This document shows, one piece after another, positions 47,916 through 57,095 of a stretch of 60,658 bases of DNA; positions within the stretch are counted from its first letter, which is position 1, and the number at the start of each line of letters is the position of its first letter. The position numbers were made by a program, and so were the translations under genes. The stretch comes from Actinomadura soli (GTDB taxonomy: Bacteria; Actinomycetota; Actinomycetes; Streptosporangiales; Streptosporangiaceae). The DNA is taken from positions 1 through 60,658 of the forward strand of contig NZ_VCKW01000010.1 of NCBI RefSeq assembly GCF_005889715.1, given 5' to 3'. The notes under the pieces were generated by a model. It did no database searches, was not told where the DNA came from, and saw nothing but the letters and a program-made list of their open reading frames with translations.

Positions 47916-49483
47916 GCCTCCGTGTCCTGCAGGCCGGGACGGCCCGCCTCCACGACGAACCGGCGGCGTACCGACATCACGCCGCTCTGGTCGGTGACTT
48001 TCGAGATCACGTTGTAGTCGGTCTCCCAGGTGTTCGCGGCCACCCGGCAGGCGACGTAGCCGCGCAGGTTGTTGACGAACTTCAGGTGCGGGTTCGCGCG
48101 CAACTGGAGACGGCCGCCCTCGGTCATGTCCACGCCGTTGCCGCCGCTGGAGATGGACGTGCCCATGAACTCGACCCCGATGGTGGGCGACCCCTGGTCG
48201 TTGAAGTCCGCCTTCAGGTCGGCGGCCGCGCTCCAGTGCGCGTCACCGGTGATCACTACCGGGTTGGCGACCCGGCGTTGCCGGATCCCGCCGAACAGGC
48301 GCCGCCTGGCCGCCTCGTACCCGTCCCAGATGTCGGGGTGGAACTGCTCGATGCCGCCGTCGGCGGTGAACCGGTTCTGCTGGTACATCTCCACCTGGTT
48401 CGCCAGCATGTTCCAGGTGGTGCGGGACCTGCCGAGACCGTCGAGCAGCCAGCGCTCCTGCCCGGTCCCCAGCATGCTGCGGTCGGCGTCGAAGCGGCGC
48501 GCGAAGTTCTGCGCGCTGCGGTACTGACGGCCGTCCAGGACGAAGAAGGACGCCAGCCTCCCGTACCGGAGCCTGCGGAAGATCTGCATGTCGGGGCCCT
48601 GCGGCATCGAGGACGGCCGCAGCGGCAGGTTCTCGTAGTAGGCGCGGAAACCGGCGGCCCGCATGCGCAGGACGTTCTCCGGGCTGATCCCCGGCACGCT
48701 CTCGTCCGCCCAGTCATTGATGATCTCGTGGTCGTCCGGGGTCACGATCCAGGGGGCGCTCCGGTGCGCGGCCTGGAGATCGGGGTCGCTCTTGGTCAGC
48801 GAATAGCGGAGGCGGTACTGCGCGAGGGTGAACAGCCGCGCGTTGTGCGCCGCTGACAGAGGCGTGTTACGGGCACCGCCGGTGGGACCGTAGGCGCCCT
48901 CGTAGATGTAGTCGCCGAGATGGAAGATCACGTCCAGGTCCTGGCTCGCCATGTGCCGGTAGGCGGTGTAGAAACCGTCCACCCACTGCTGGCATGAGGC
49001 GAACGCGAGGGTGAACGGGACGGCCGCCGACGGGTCCGGGGCGGTGCGGGTGCGCCCGATCGGGCTCTGCTCCCCACCCGCGGAGAATCGGTACCAGTAC
49101 TCACGGCCGGGCCGGAGGCCCTTGACCTCGACATGCACGGAGTGCGCGAGCTCCGGCGTGGCCAGGACCGAACCGCGCCTCACGACCCGGCGCATCGAGT
49201 CGTCCTCGGCCACCACCCAGCGGACGGGCACATCCTTGCCGGGCATGCCGCCCAGGCCGTCGTCGGCCAGCGGGGCCGTCGCCAGCCGCGTCCACAGGAC
49301 GACGCCGTCCGGCCACGGGTCGCCGGAGGCCACGCCGAGGGTGAAGGGATATCCCGCAAGCCGGGGGGACGCCTGCGCGGGATCCGGGGTCAGCCGGCTC
49401 AGGGCCACCATGCCCGCCACCCCGAGACCTCCACCAAGGAGGCCGCGGCGGCTGATGGCGAATCCACTGCCACGTGCATTCAC
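47912..49483 (-). CDS. phoD: PhoD-like alkaline phosphatase/phosphodiesterase, Tat-exported
   Basis: 523 residues from GTG 49483, with AGGAG ten bases upstream; longer frames add unrelated sequence. The Tat signal SRRGLLGGGLGVAGMVALS lies near the N-terminus. PhoD features: N-terminal Fn3-like domain (GVASGDPWPDGVVLWTRL, ...GLRPGREYWYRF), then GDYIYEG, DDHEIINDW, NQVEMYQ and GDAHWS. These Ca/Fe enzymes release phosphate from phosphodiesters and monoesters outside the cell, usually under PhoP control. Its stop overlaps the next gene (ATGA). The product fits the neighbouring Pst uptake operon. Confidence 0.93.
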   Translation of the reverse strand: MNARGSGFAISRRGLLGGGLGVAGMVALSRLTPDPAQASPRLAGYPFTLGVASGDPWPDGVVLWTRLATAPLADDGLGGMPGKDVPVRWVVAEDDSMRRVVRRGSVLATPELAHSVHVEVKGLRPGREYWYRFSAGGEQSPIGRTRTAPDPSAAVPFTLAFASCQQWVDGFYTAYRHMASQDLDVIFHLGDYIYEGAYGPTGGARNTPLSAAHNARLFTLAQYRLRYSLTKSDPDLQAAHRSAPWIVTPDDHEIINDWADESVPGISPENVLRMRAAGFRAYYENLPLRPSSMPQGPDMQIFRRLRYGRLASFFVLDGRQYRSAQNFARRFDADRSMLGTGQERWLLDGLGRSRTTWNMLANQVEMYQQNRFTADGGIEQFHPDIWDGYEAARRRLFGGIRQRRVANPVVITGDAHWSAAADLKADFNDQGSPTIGVEFMGTSISSGGNGVDMTEGGRLQLRANPHLKFVNNLRGYVACRVAANTWETDYNVISKVTDQSGVMSVRRRFVVEAGRPGLQDTEA

Positions 49484-49861
49484 TTTTTTCTGCTCCTCTG
49501 TCGGGGGAACACCTGCCGGCCCGAGGACTTGGCAATAGACTCGGGTCAGCAGTGCCCACCGCGCCCTCCAGATGGCAGCACTACAGGCCGATCGGCGAAC
49601 GGCTGCACTTGACGAGAACGGCAGATAATGCGTCACGAAATGCGATCGGCCAAAATCTGGGAGCACCTGGAGTGCGCTGGTCAGGGCACAAATTGAGATT
49701 AAAGATCACTCCGCGGGGGGTCCAGGTGCGGGCCGGTGGCGGTGAGATGAAGTTCGCCGAATGGCTCGATGAATAATCTGGACGAAATAGCGTCCAATAA
49801 GCTCGTCTCACGGCCACGGAGCGACGTCTGGATGCAATTCCACTGACGCCGTGTTGAACGT
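49484..49861. promoter_or_regulatory. Intergenic region upstream of phoD with an inverted repeat
   Basis: 378 bp without a convincing gene and lower in GC than its flanks. TGGACG-aaatag-CGTCCA (49779-49796) is a perfect 6-bp-arm inverted repeat; on the minus strand it overlaps a possible promoter (TTGGAC, 16 bp, TATTCA) reading toward phoD. No full PHO-box direct repeat was found here. The palindrome TGAACGTTCA (49855-49864) overlaps the stop of the next leftward gene. Confidence 0.4.
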
Positions 49862-52210
49862 TCAGGGGCGGGGCCAGGTCTGGGCGACTGTGGCCGGGTC
49901 GGTGTAGGTGGAGCCTCGGGCCTGGGCGATGGCCGTCAGCAGGTCGGTCAGGCAGTAGGACTCGGCGCTGTTCGTCCAGTGGGCACGCCAGTCGGCGGAG
50001 GTGCAGTCCCACTGCTGGCCCTGGTTCGGGCCGGCGAGGCGACGGCCGCGCAGGAACTTGTAGCCCTGGATCGTCTGCCATTCGTCCGCGCCTCCGGTGA
50101 GGGCGGCGGCGAGCCGGTCGGGGGAGGTGTAGCGGCCTGGGGACGCGTCAGTCGTCGGCGCCCAGTGGTAGCAGGTCAGCGCGGGGTCGTTGCAGCGGCC
50201 GGACGGCCAGCTCCAGGTGCTCTGGAAGTACGGTGCGCCGGTGGTGGCCCGGGTGTTGCGGCCCGCGCCGTAGCTGCGGCCGTAGGCGAAGCACGTGGCG
50301 ACGACGTCCTGCTGGATCTGGGTGCTGAGCTTGTTGTTGGGATAGGCGAACAGGCCCCAGGCCCGGTCGTGGCCGTGGGCCTTCAGGTCGGTCAGCGAGT
50401 CGCATGATTCGGTTCGCTGCTGTTCGGGGGTCAGCCCGGTCATGTCCGCGTAGGTCGCTCCGTGGCTGACGAACGTCCAGCCGTGGCGGGCTCGGAGGCC
50501 GTCCAGGTCGTTCCAGGTGGCGTAGTCGGTGAAGTTCGCCAGGCAGTGGCGGGTGGTGTCGCCGGTGCGGTTCACGACAACGGATCCGGTGGCTCGCACG
50601 TTGCGTCCGTCCAGTGCGGATGCGACTTCGGACAGTGGGACGGCACCGCGCAAGGGTGCGCACCTGTGGTCGACCGCCTGCCACTGCGACCGGCTCATCA
50701 GGAGGGTGACGAAGCCCGTGGCGCCTGGGCGGTGGCCGAAACGCACGCTTGGACGGGCCGTCTCCCCGGCCACGTTGCCTGCGGCGTCGAACGCCTCGAC
50801 GTGGGCCAGGTAACGGCCGCCGGTCTGCGGAGGCGTCCAGTCGTAGGTCCAGGTGACGGACGGGGTGCGCAGGCCGGTCGCGGTGGGGGTGAGCCGCCTG
50901 TACGGCCCCCAGCCTCCGGTCGGTTGCCACCACAGGCCCGTGTCGCGGTTCTGGACGCCCAGGTAGAGGGCGGTGACGGCGACGTCGTCCGTGGCCGCGC
51001 CGGTGATCCGGATCGGCCCGGTGGTGAGGGTGCGATCGGCGAGGGGCGCCGTGAAGGACGCCGCGGGCCGGACCGTGTCGACGGGCGCCGGGGTGGACGA
51101 GAAGCGCAGCCAGGGCAGGGTGGCGTCGGCCTGGCCTGCCGCGTCCAGCGCGGTCACCTGGAGGCCGTAGTCGCCCGCCGCGGGCGGGGTCCAGCTGAAG
51201 GACCAGCCGGTCTGGGGGGCGGTCCAGCGGCCGTCGTTGATCGTCCAGGACGTGGAGCCGGACGGGCCGGTGCGGGTGGCCGGGTGGCGGGTGAACGTCC
51301 CCCAGCCGCCGTCCGCGTGCCACCACTGCTTCGTCGTCCGGTTCTGGATCGCGACCTGGACGTCCGCGACCCCGCGCAGGTCGGTCGCGGTGCCCGTCCA
51401 GGTGATCGCGCGGCCCGCCGGGTGGGAGCGGTCCTGCGTGCCGGCGACCCCCGCGTCGGGTGCGGCGCCGTCGGAGGCGAACGGGCGGAACGCCGGGTCC
51501 GGGTCGGTGCCGCCCGCCGGGCTCGTGGCCGTCGCCTGGAAGGCGTAGTCGCCGTCTGCCGGTGACGTCCACGGGAAGGACCAGGTGGCCGTGCCGTCCG
51601 GGGCCCTGCTCCCCAGGGTCGCCGGGTGCCGTTGGTGGGCGCCCCAGGTTCCGTCCGCGCGCCACCACAGCTTGGTGGCGCGGTTCTGCACCGCGACGCC
51701 CACCGAGGCCGCGCCGGACGCCAGGCCGCGCGCGGTCAGGGCCGCGCCCGCTCGGACCACCGACGTCGCCGCCGGGGTCGCGATGGCGGTGTCGGGGGAC
51801 GAGGAGAGATCGAGGACCGTGAAGGGCGTGTAGGCCGGGGCCGGGTCGGTCGCCGAGGCGTTCCGCGCGAACACCTGGACCAGGTAGTCGCCCGGCTCGG
51901 GTGCCGTCCAGGTGGACGACCAGGTACCGCCGGACAGCGTCGCCGCGAAACGCTGCTGCTCGCCCCAGGTTCCGTCCGCCCGCCACCACAGCTTGCTCGT
52001 CCGTTCCTGGACGGCCACCTGCACCGAGTCGGCGCCGGTCACCTCGCCGCGAAAGGTCACCGGACCGGTGCGTGCCAGACCGCCGGACGATGGCGCGGTG
52101 ATGGTCGCGTCGGGCGCGGCGGCCGCCGCCGGGACGGCCGCCGCCGGGACGGTCGGCGTGAGGGTGACGAGAGTCCCGGCGGCGACCGCCGCCGGGAAGA
52201 GCCGCCTCAC
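49862..52210 (-). CDS. Secreted protein with four tandem WW-containing Ig-like repeats and a deacetylase-like C-terminal region
   Basis: 782 residues from GTG 52210, which overlaps the pstS stop (GTGA). The signal peptide is in VRRLFPAAVAAGTLVTL. Four repeats of ~105-125 residues are centred near 67, 177, 290 and 425, each with the core VQVAVQNRxTKLWWRADGxWG followed by W-S-x-x-WTxPxxGDYxxQV. The last ~250 residues contain TFVSHGATYADMTGLTPEQQ and WGLFAYPNNKLS, which recall the NodB polysaccharide deacetylase fold, plus several Cys suggesting disulfides; the catalytic set is not clear. Placement at the end of the pst operon suggests an envelope role tied to phosphate status. Function is unknown. 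Confidence 0.75.
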   Translation of the reverse strand: MRRLFPAAVAAGTLVTLTPTVPAAAVPAAAAAPDATITAPSSGGLARTGPVTFRGEVTGADSVQVAVQERTSKLWWRADGTWGEQQRFAATLSGGTWSSTWTAPEPGDYLVQVFARNASATDPAPAYTPFTVLDLSSSPDTAIATPAATSVVRAGAALTARGLASGAASVGVAVQNRATKLWWRADGTWGAHQRHPATLGSRAPDGTATWSFPWTSPADGDYAFQATATSPAGGTDPDPAFRPFASDGAAPDAGVAGTQDRSHPAGRAITWTGTATDLRGVADVQVAIQNRTTKQWWHADGGWGTFTRHPATRTGPSGSTSWTINDGRWTAPQTGWSFSWTPPAAGDYGLQVTALDAAGQADATLPWLRFSSTPAPVDTVRPAASFTAPLADRTLTTGPIRITGAATDDVAVTALYLGVQNRDTGLWWQPTGGWGPYRRLTPTATGLRTPSVTWTYDWTPPQTGGRYLAHVEAFDAAGNVAGETARPSVRFGHRPGATGFVTLLMSRSQWQAVDHRCAPLRGAVPLSEVASALDGRNVRATGSVVVNRTGDTTRHCLANFTDYATWNDLDGLRARHGWTFVSHGATYADMTGLTPEQQRTESCDSLTDLKAHGHDRAWGLFAYPNNKLSTQIQQDVVATCFAYGRSYGAGRNTRATTGAPYFQSTWSWPSGRCNDPALTCYHWAPTTDASPGRYTSPDRLAAALTGGADEWQTIQGYKFLRGRRLAGPNQGQQWDCTSADWRAHWTNSAESYCLTDLLTAIAQARGSTYTDPATVAQTWPRP

Positions 52211-53787
52211 TCTGTCTCCCCGTCGCCGCTCCTGCGGCCGCGGATGAACTCGGCGATCGGCACGGGCAGGAACAACAGGGCCAGGAACACCAGCACTGTC
52301 GCGTACAGCAGCCACGGCTGCCCCGCCTTCTTGAGGGCGTCGGCCACGTTCGAGGCCGCGGTCGCAGCCTGGGTGGGGCTGACGGACGAGTTCCCATTGG
52401 GGCCTGTCGTGGCCCCGGGAGCGAGCGAGCCCGGGCCGCCGGTGGGTCCCGTGGTGGCGCCGGGAGTCCCGGCGCCCGTAGCCCCCGCCCCGCCGCCGCC
52501 CGATCCGCCGCCGGAGCCGCGGCTTCCTACCGGGAGCTCCTGGGCCCGTTTGCCGGATTCGCCGCACGTCGTGCCGTCCGGAAGCTTGAGGCTCTCGTAG
52601 AACTGCCCCCAGGTGGCGGGATTGCCGGGGATCGACGGGCGGCCCGGTACCTGGCCCAGAGCGCTGAAGCCCTGGGAGATCAGGTTCGTGGGGAGCGGGG
52701 AGTAGCCCAGGGCCGCGGCCTTGCGCTGCCCGTCGGTGATCGAGTACAGGATGAACCGGGCCATCGCCTCGCCCTTCTGCGGGTCCGAGCCGCTGGTCGG
52801 CACGATCACGTAGTTGTAGCTGGAGACCGGATAGGCCCTCGGGTGCGGATGCCGGTAGACGCGCTGCAGGTTGTACGTCCCGTCGCCGTTGCGGTCGGCG
52901 CGCGTCAGGGCGATCGCCTGGTGGCAGGCTTCGGGCAGCACGTAGTTGCCCGCGGCATTGCGGATCCGCACGACCGGGATCCCGCGTTGCAGTGCGTACG
53001 CGTACTCGGCGTAGCCCACGGTGCCCGCGTACCGCTGGACGTGGTTGGCGACGCCGTCCGAGCCCTCCTTGTAGTCCAGGTTGTTCCGGGTGGTCGGCCA
53101 CTCGTCGGTGGCCGAGCAGATCCGCCCGGTGCAGTCGTCCGCCTGCGGGGCGAGCTGCATGTAGCCGCGCCACCGTCCCGCGTCCTGCGAGTACAGGTAC
53201 TCGGTGAACACCGAGGTCGTCCCCGAGCCGCCCTTGCGGACCACCGGGCGGATGACCGTGTGCGGCAGCCGCCCGCGCAGGTGCGGGTTCTCCGCCGCGA
53301 TCCGTGCGTCGTCCCAGTGGACCGCGCCGTGGTGCGGCTGCGTGAACACCCACGTGGCCAGCGGGCCGGACATCTGCAGGTCGGTGATCGGCCGGCCGGC
53401 GGAGTCCCGGACGTTGGCGAGGATGGCCGTCCCGCCCGCGACCAGCGGCAGGTAGGTGTAGGGGAAGTTCGGTCTCGGCTCGTTGCCCAGCCCGGCCGGG
53501 AAACCGAACGAGACGTCGCTGGAGGCGAAGTCGACCTGCTTCTGCGCGAAGTACGCGCGCCCGGCCGTGGAGCCGTTGCCCTGGTAGTTGACCCGCAGGC
53601 CGAACTGCCGGGACACGTCGGCGGTCCACTGCTGGATGGCGATCTGCGCGAACGTCGACCCGGCGCCGTTCACCGCGGGCAGCGCCGCCGCGGCGGCGGT
53701 CGACGGCGGCGCCAGCGGCCCGAGCGCGCAGACCAGGCCCGCCGCGAGGACGACGCGGCCGCGCCGTCCGGTGAATCCCGTCCCCAT
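52207..53787 (-). CDS. pstS: Phosphate ABC transporter substrate-binding protein, C-terminally membrane-anchored
   Basis: 526 residues from ATG 53787; a GTG at 53796 is possible but sits only two bases from AAGGAG. Signal peptide, then the PstS fold: VNGAGSTFAQIAIQQW, NYQGNGSTAGRAYFAQKQVDFASSDVSF, RKGGSGTTSVFTEYL, YAGTVGYAEYAYAL. A Gly/Thr/Pro-rich linker (~430-495) leads to one C-terminal transmembrane helix (LLYATVLVFLALLFLPVPI) and a basic tail. Classical actinobacterial PstS is a lipoprotein; here the lipobox is absent and the helix should hold it at the membrane. It is the fourth gene of pstC-A-B-S, 19 bp after pstB. Confidence 0.9.
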   Translation of the reverse strand: MGTGFTGRRGRVVLAAGLVCALGPLAPPSTAAAAALPAVNGAGSTFAQIAIQQWTADVSRQFGLRVNYQGNGSTAGRAYFAQKQVDFASSDVSFGFPAGLGNEPRPNFPYTYLPLVAGGTAILANVRDSAGRPITDLQMSGPLATWVFTQPHHGAVHWDDARIAAENPHLRGRLPHTVIRPVVRKGGSGTTSVFTEYLYSQDAGRWRGYMQLAPQADDCTGRICSATDEWPTTRNNLDYKEGSDGVANHVQRYAGTVGYAEYAYALQRGIPVVRIRNAAGNYVLPEACHQAIALTRADRNGDGTYNLQRVYRHPHPRAYPVSSYNYVIVPTSGSDPQKGEAMARFILYSITDGQRKAAALGYSPLPTNLISQGFSALGQVPGRPSIPGNPATWGQFYESLKLPDGTTCGESGKRAQELPVGSRGSGGGSGGGGAGATGAGTPGATTGPTGGPGSLAPGATTGPNGNSSVSPTQAATAASNVADALKKAGQPWLLYATVLVFLALLFLPVPIAEFIRGRRSGDGETE

Positions 53788-53805
53788 CGCTCCCACCGCT
53801 CCTTC

Positions 53806-54642
53806 TCAGCCGAACCGGCCGTGCACGTAGTCGGACGTCCTGGCGTCGCGCGGCGAGTCGAAGATCGTCGAGGTGGGCCCGGACTCCACGACGCGGCCCG
53901 GCTCGTTCTCCGCCGCCAGGAAGAAGGCGCAGCGCTGGGAGACGCGCTGGGCCTGCTGCATGTTGTGGGTGACGATGACGATCGTCACCTGCTCGCGCAG
54001 CTCGCCGATCGTCTCCTCGATCCGCCGGGTCGAGGTCGGGTCGAGCGCGGAGCACGGCTCGTCCATCAGCAGCACGTCCGGGCGGACGGTCAGCGAGCGC
54101 GCGATGCACAGCCGCTGCTGCTGCCCGCCCGACAGGCCGCCCGCCGGGTCACGCAGCCGGCCCTTCACCTCGTTCCACAGCCCGGCGCGGCTCAGGCTCT
54201 CCTCGATGAGCTCCGTCCGGTTGGCGGCCCTCGTCCCGGTGAGCTTCAGGCCCGCGGCCACGTTGTCGGCGATGCTCATGGCGGGGAACGGGTTGGGCTT
54301 CTGGAAGACCATCCCGATCCGGCGGCGTACCTGGGTGACGCGCAGGCTCGTCCCGTAGATGTCCTGCCCGTCCAGCAGCACCGAGCCCGCGAGGGACGCG
54401 CTCGGGACCAGCTCGTGCATCCGGTTGAGGATGCGCAGGAACGTGGACTTCCCGCAGCCCGAGGGGCCGATGAGCGCGGTCACCCTGCCCGCCCCCATCT
54501 CCAGGTCGACGCCTTCGAGCACCTTGCTGGCACCGAACCAGGCGCTCACCTGGGAGGCGGTCAGGGTTCCGCCCCGGGATCGCACCGGCCCGTCCGGTGG
54601 GCTGGCGAGCGGCTTGGTCCGGGTGGGATCGGCGTTGTTCAT
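53806..54642 (-). CDS. pstB: Phosphate ABC transporter ATP-binding protein
   Basis: 278 residues. Walker [10 protein letters not shown], the PstB-typical [12 protein letters not shown] and [12 protein letters not shown] (Q-loop), signature LSGGQQQR, Walker [14 protein letters not shown], and the switch His in VTHNMQQA. An ~20-residue N-terminal extension precedes the domain. The ATG overlaps the pstA stop by 4 bp (ATGA). It powers phosphate import through PstC/PstA. Confidence 0.97.
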   Translation of the reverse strand: MNNADPTRTKPLASPPDGPVRSRGGTLTASQVSAWFGASKVLEGVDLEMGAGRVTALIGPSGCGKSTFLRILNRMHELVPSASLAGSVLLDGQDIYGTSLRVTQVRRRIGMVFQKPNPFPAMSIADNVAAGLKLTGTRAANRTELIEESLSRAGLWNEVKGRLRDPAGGLSGGQQQRLCIARSLTVRPDVLLMDEPCSALDPTSTRRIEETIGELREQVTIVIVTHNMQQAQRVSQRCAFFLAAENEPGRVVESGPTSTIFDSPRDARTSDYVHGRFG

Positions 54643-55811
54643 GAGCGGTCGGCCCTCTTCGTCGGTTGCCGGTCTTTGGGACGCGCGTGCGCCGGACGCC
54701 GGGACGCCCGCCGCCGTCCACCCGGGCGGGAGCCGCCGAGCAGCCGGGCGAGCACGAACAGCGCCAGGACGAGCGCCAGCAGGACGAGGGCGCCCGCCCA
54801 GGCCCGCTGCACCTGCGTGTTCTGCGAACTGCGGATCTGGGTGTACACGAACAGCGGAAGGTCGTCCTGGATGCCGTTGAGCGGATTGCCGTTGGTCGTG
54901 GTCGTCCCGAACGCCGTGAGGAGCATCGGCGCGGTCTCGCCCACGACGCGGGCCATGCCGAGGATCACGGCGGTGGACAGGCCGGCCCGCGCGGTGGGCA
55001 GCACGACGCTGAGCACCGTCCGCCAGTGCGGGGCGCCGAGCGCGAGGGACGCCTCCCGCAGCCCGCCGGGCACCACGCGCAGCACCTGCTCGGCGGCGAT
55101 CGTCACCGTCGGGAGCATCAGGACGGCCAGCGCGAGGCTCCCGGCGAACCCGGAGAAGCCCCAGCCGAACTGCAGGATCAGCAGGGAGTAGATGAACAGC
55201 CCGGCCACGATGGACGGCAGGGCGGTCATCGCGTCGGTGACCAGCCGGGTCGGCCGGGTGAGCCGTCCCCGGACCTCGCTCAGGTACACCGCGGTGAGCA
55301 CGCCGAGCGGCACCGAGATGACGGTGGCGATGGCGAGCTGCTCCAGCGTCCCGATGATCGAGTGCACCGCGCCGCCCTCGGTGGCCGCCGACAGCGGGCC
55401 GGTGACCTCCAGGTTCTCGGTGAAGAAGGTCGGCCGGACGACCTTCGCGCCGCGGTAGGCGACGTACCCGATGACGGCGACGATGGGGGCGAACGCCGCC
55501 AGCGCCCCGGTGCCGACGAGCACGGCCATGATCCGGTCGGCGGCGACGACGCGGCCGTGCCCGTCCCGGACGACGAGCGAGTAGGTCAGCAGGAACAGCG
55601 CGTACCAGCAGAGCCCGAACCCCACGACGTGGACGTCGTAGGGCAGCAGCCGCTCGAAGACGAGCCAGACGAGCGCGCCCGACGCGAGAGCGGCGCCGAG
55701 GAACTCCGCGACGTCGCTCCATCGCCTCGTCCTGGGCCGGTACTGCGGCGGCGCCGTGAGCGCCTGCAGTGTGGTCTGCGGCGGCGGCTCCGCGTGGATC
55801 ATTCCGCTCAT
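54639..55811 (-). CDS. pstA: Phosphate ABC transporter permease
   Basis: 390 residues, longer than usual because two extra N-terminal hydrophobic helices (~40-90) precede the normal six-helix permease core. The core shows [23 protein letters not shown], the coupling-helix region [22 protein letters not shown] and the GETAPML motif typical of PstA. The C-terminal tail is basic. ATG overlaps the pstC stop (ATGA). Confidence 0.96.
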   Translation of the reverse strand: MSGMIHAEPPPQTTLQALTAPPQYRPRTRRWSDVAEFLGAALASGALVWLVFERLLPYDVHVVGFGLCWYALFLLTYSLVVRDGHGRVVAADRIMAVLVGTGALAAFAPIVAVIGYVAYRGAKVVRPTFFTENLEVTGPLSAATEGGAVHSIIGTLEQLAIATVISVPLGVLTAVYLSEVRGRLTRPTRLVTDAMTALPSIVAGLFIYSLLILQFGWGFSGFAGSLALAVLMLPTVTIAAEQVLRVVPGGLREASLALGAPHWRTVLSVVLPTARAGLSTAVILGMARVVGETAPMLLTAFGTTTTNGNPLNGIQDDLPLFVYTQIRSSQNTQVQRAWAGALVLLALVLALFVLARLLGGSRPGGRRRASRRPAHARPKDRQPTKRADRS

Positions 55812-56833
55812 GCCTCGACCCCCGCGCCCGAACGGGACCGGCTCACCACGATCGCGGCCAGGAAGTTGATCGCGAAGGTGACGACGAACAGCGCCAGCCC
55901 GGCGGCCATGAGCGCGCTCAGCCCCATCGTCTGGGCGTCCTTGAACTGCACGGCCAGCGCGCTGGCCACGGTGATCCCGCCGTTCTCCAGCACCCGGGGC
56001 TTGATCTCGAACGTCAGGCTGAGGATCAGCGTGGCGGCCAGCGTCTCGCCGAGTGCGCGGCCGAGGCCGAGCATCGACCCGCCGATGATGCCGCCGCGGC
56101 CGAACGGCAGCACCACCGTCCGGATCATGCCCCAGCGGGTCGCGCCGAGGGCCAGCGCGCCCTCGCACTCGTGCCGGGGCACCTGCGCGAGCACCTCGCG
56201 GATGATGGACGTGGCGATCGGGATGGTCATCAGCGAGATCACCAGCCCGGCGTTGCCCAGGGACGCGCCGATCGCGGTGGCGCGCATGAACGGCAGCGCG
56301 CCGCCGAACCGGTCCACCGCCCACTGCTCCAGCGGCACCAGGAACGGCACCAGCACGAACAGCCCCCACATCGCGAAGATCAGGCTGGGGATCGCCGCCA
56401 TCAGGTCGATCAGCGAGGTCAGCGGGCGGCGCAGCCGGCGCGGCGCGTACTCGTTGATGAACACGGCGGTCGACACCGACACCGGGAACGTCACCGCCAT
56501 CGCGACCACGGCGCTCACCAGCGTCCCGGCCATCATCGCGGCCACCCCGAAGCGCGGCCGCTCGGCGTCCGGGCTCCACTCCTTGGTGGTGAGGAACGAC
56601 CAGCCCGCCTCGCGCAGCGCCGGCAGCGCCTTGATCAGCAGGAACAGCCCGATCAGCACGATCAGCGCGAGGGTCGCCCCGGCCCCGGCGGTCGCGGTCG
56701 CGTGGTAGAGGCGGTCGCCGCGGGTGAGCCGGGCACTGATCTTGCGCGGTCCGGGCCCGCCAGTGGAGCCGGCCCCGGCACCGCCTCGTTCACCTGCGGG
56801 CAGGGCGGACCGTGCTCGCGCTCGGGTTCGCAT
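55808..56833 (-). CDS. pstC: Phosphate ABC transporter permease
   Basis: 341 residues from ATG 56833; an in-frame ATG 30 codons upstream is less likely because it would place the PHO-like box inside the gene. Six membrane segments, a large periplasmic loop between the first two ([13 protein letters not shown]), the coupling-helix sequence [22 protein letters not shown] and the [12 protein letters not shown] motif of PstC. No clear ribosome site precedes the start. First gene of pstC-A-B-S, divergent from the anchored PstS-like gene. Confidence 0.94.
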   Translation of the reverse strand: MRTRARARSALPAGERGGAGAGSTGGPGPRKISARLTRGDRLYHATATAGAGATLALIVLIGLFLLIKALPALREAGWSFLTTKEWSPDAERPRFGVAAMMAGTLVSAVVAMAVTFPVSVSTAVFINEYAPRRLRRPLTSLIDLMAAIPSLIFAMWGLFVLVPFLVPLEQWAVDRFGGALPFMRATAIGASLGNAGLVISLMTIPIATSIIREVLAQVPRHECEGALALGATRWGMIRTVVLPFGRGGIIGGSMLGLGRALGETLAATLILSLTFEIKPRVLENGGITVASALAVQFKDAQTMGLSALMAAGLALFVVTFAINFLAAIVVSRSRSGAGVEA

Positions 56834-56874
56834 GCCGGACAGTGTCCGAGGCCGCCGCTGACCGCGGCGATACG

Positions 56875-56885
56875 CGCAGGTGAAC
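56875..56885 (-). promoter_or_regulatory. PHO-box-like unit GTTCACCTGCG upstream of pstC
   Basis: On the minus strand this 11-mer matches every position of the Streptomyces PhoP direct-repeat unit G(G/T)TCAYYYR(G/C)G, 41 bp upstream of the pstC start. The adjacent 11-bp units on either side are poor matches, so it is a single clear unit. The same 11-mer occurs on the plus strand at 56788-56798, inside the start of pstC, pointing toward the divergent PstS-like gene. PhoP control of pst genes is established in actinomycetes; binding here is inferred. Confidence 0.55.
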
Positions 56886-56995
56886 GCGGCCCTAAGGCGG
56901 AACGGCGCGCGGTTTGGGCCCATTTACAGGAACTTTCCGGACGGCGTTTCCTGGGGTCGACCGCCGCCGGGGCGCACCTGCGGCGTGCGATGTCG

Positions 56996-57067
56996 TGGCG
57001 GGCCGCGCAGTGCCGTGGCGGGCAAGGCCGCGGCGGGCGCGGCGGGCAAGGTCTTGGCGGGCCAGGT
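56996..57067 (+). repeat. Short imperfect GGCGGGC(A/C)AGG repeats upstream of the PstS-like gene
   Basis: Five copies of (T/C)GGCGGGC, three of them extended to GGCGGGCAAGG or GGCGGGCCAGG, lie within 72 bp in the 5' leader region of the gene starting at 57096. The runs of three G could form a G-quadruplex in DNA or mRNA. In this GC-rich genome it may be simple drift. Confidence 0.4.
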
Positions 57068-57095
57068 CGTGGCCCGGGGCGGGCAGGGGAGAGCA

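Noticed and set aside
49484..49666. Longer PhoD start at 49666
   Set aside because: It would put 61 unrelated residues before a clear Tat signal, and GTG 49483 has AGGAG upstream.
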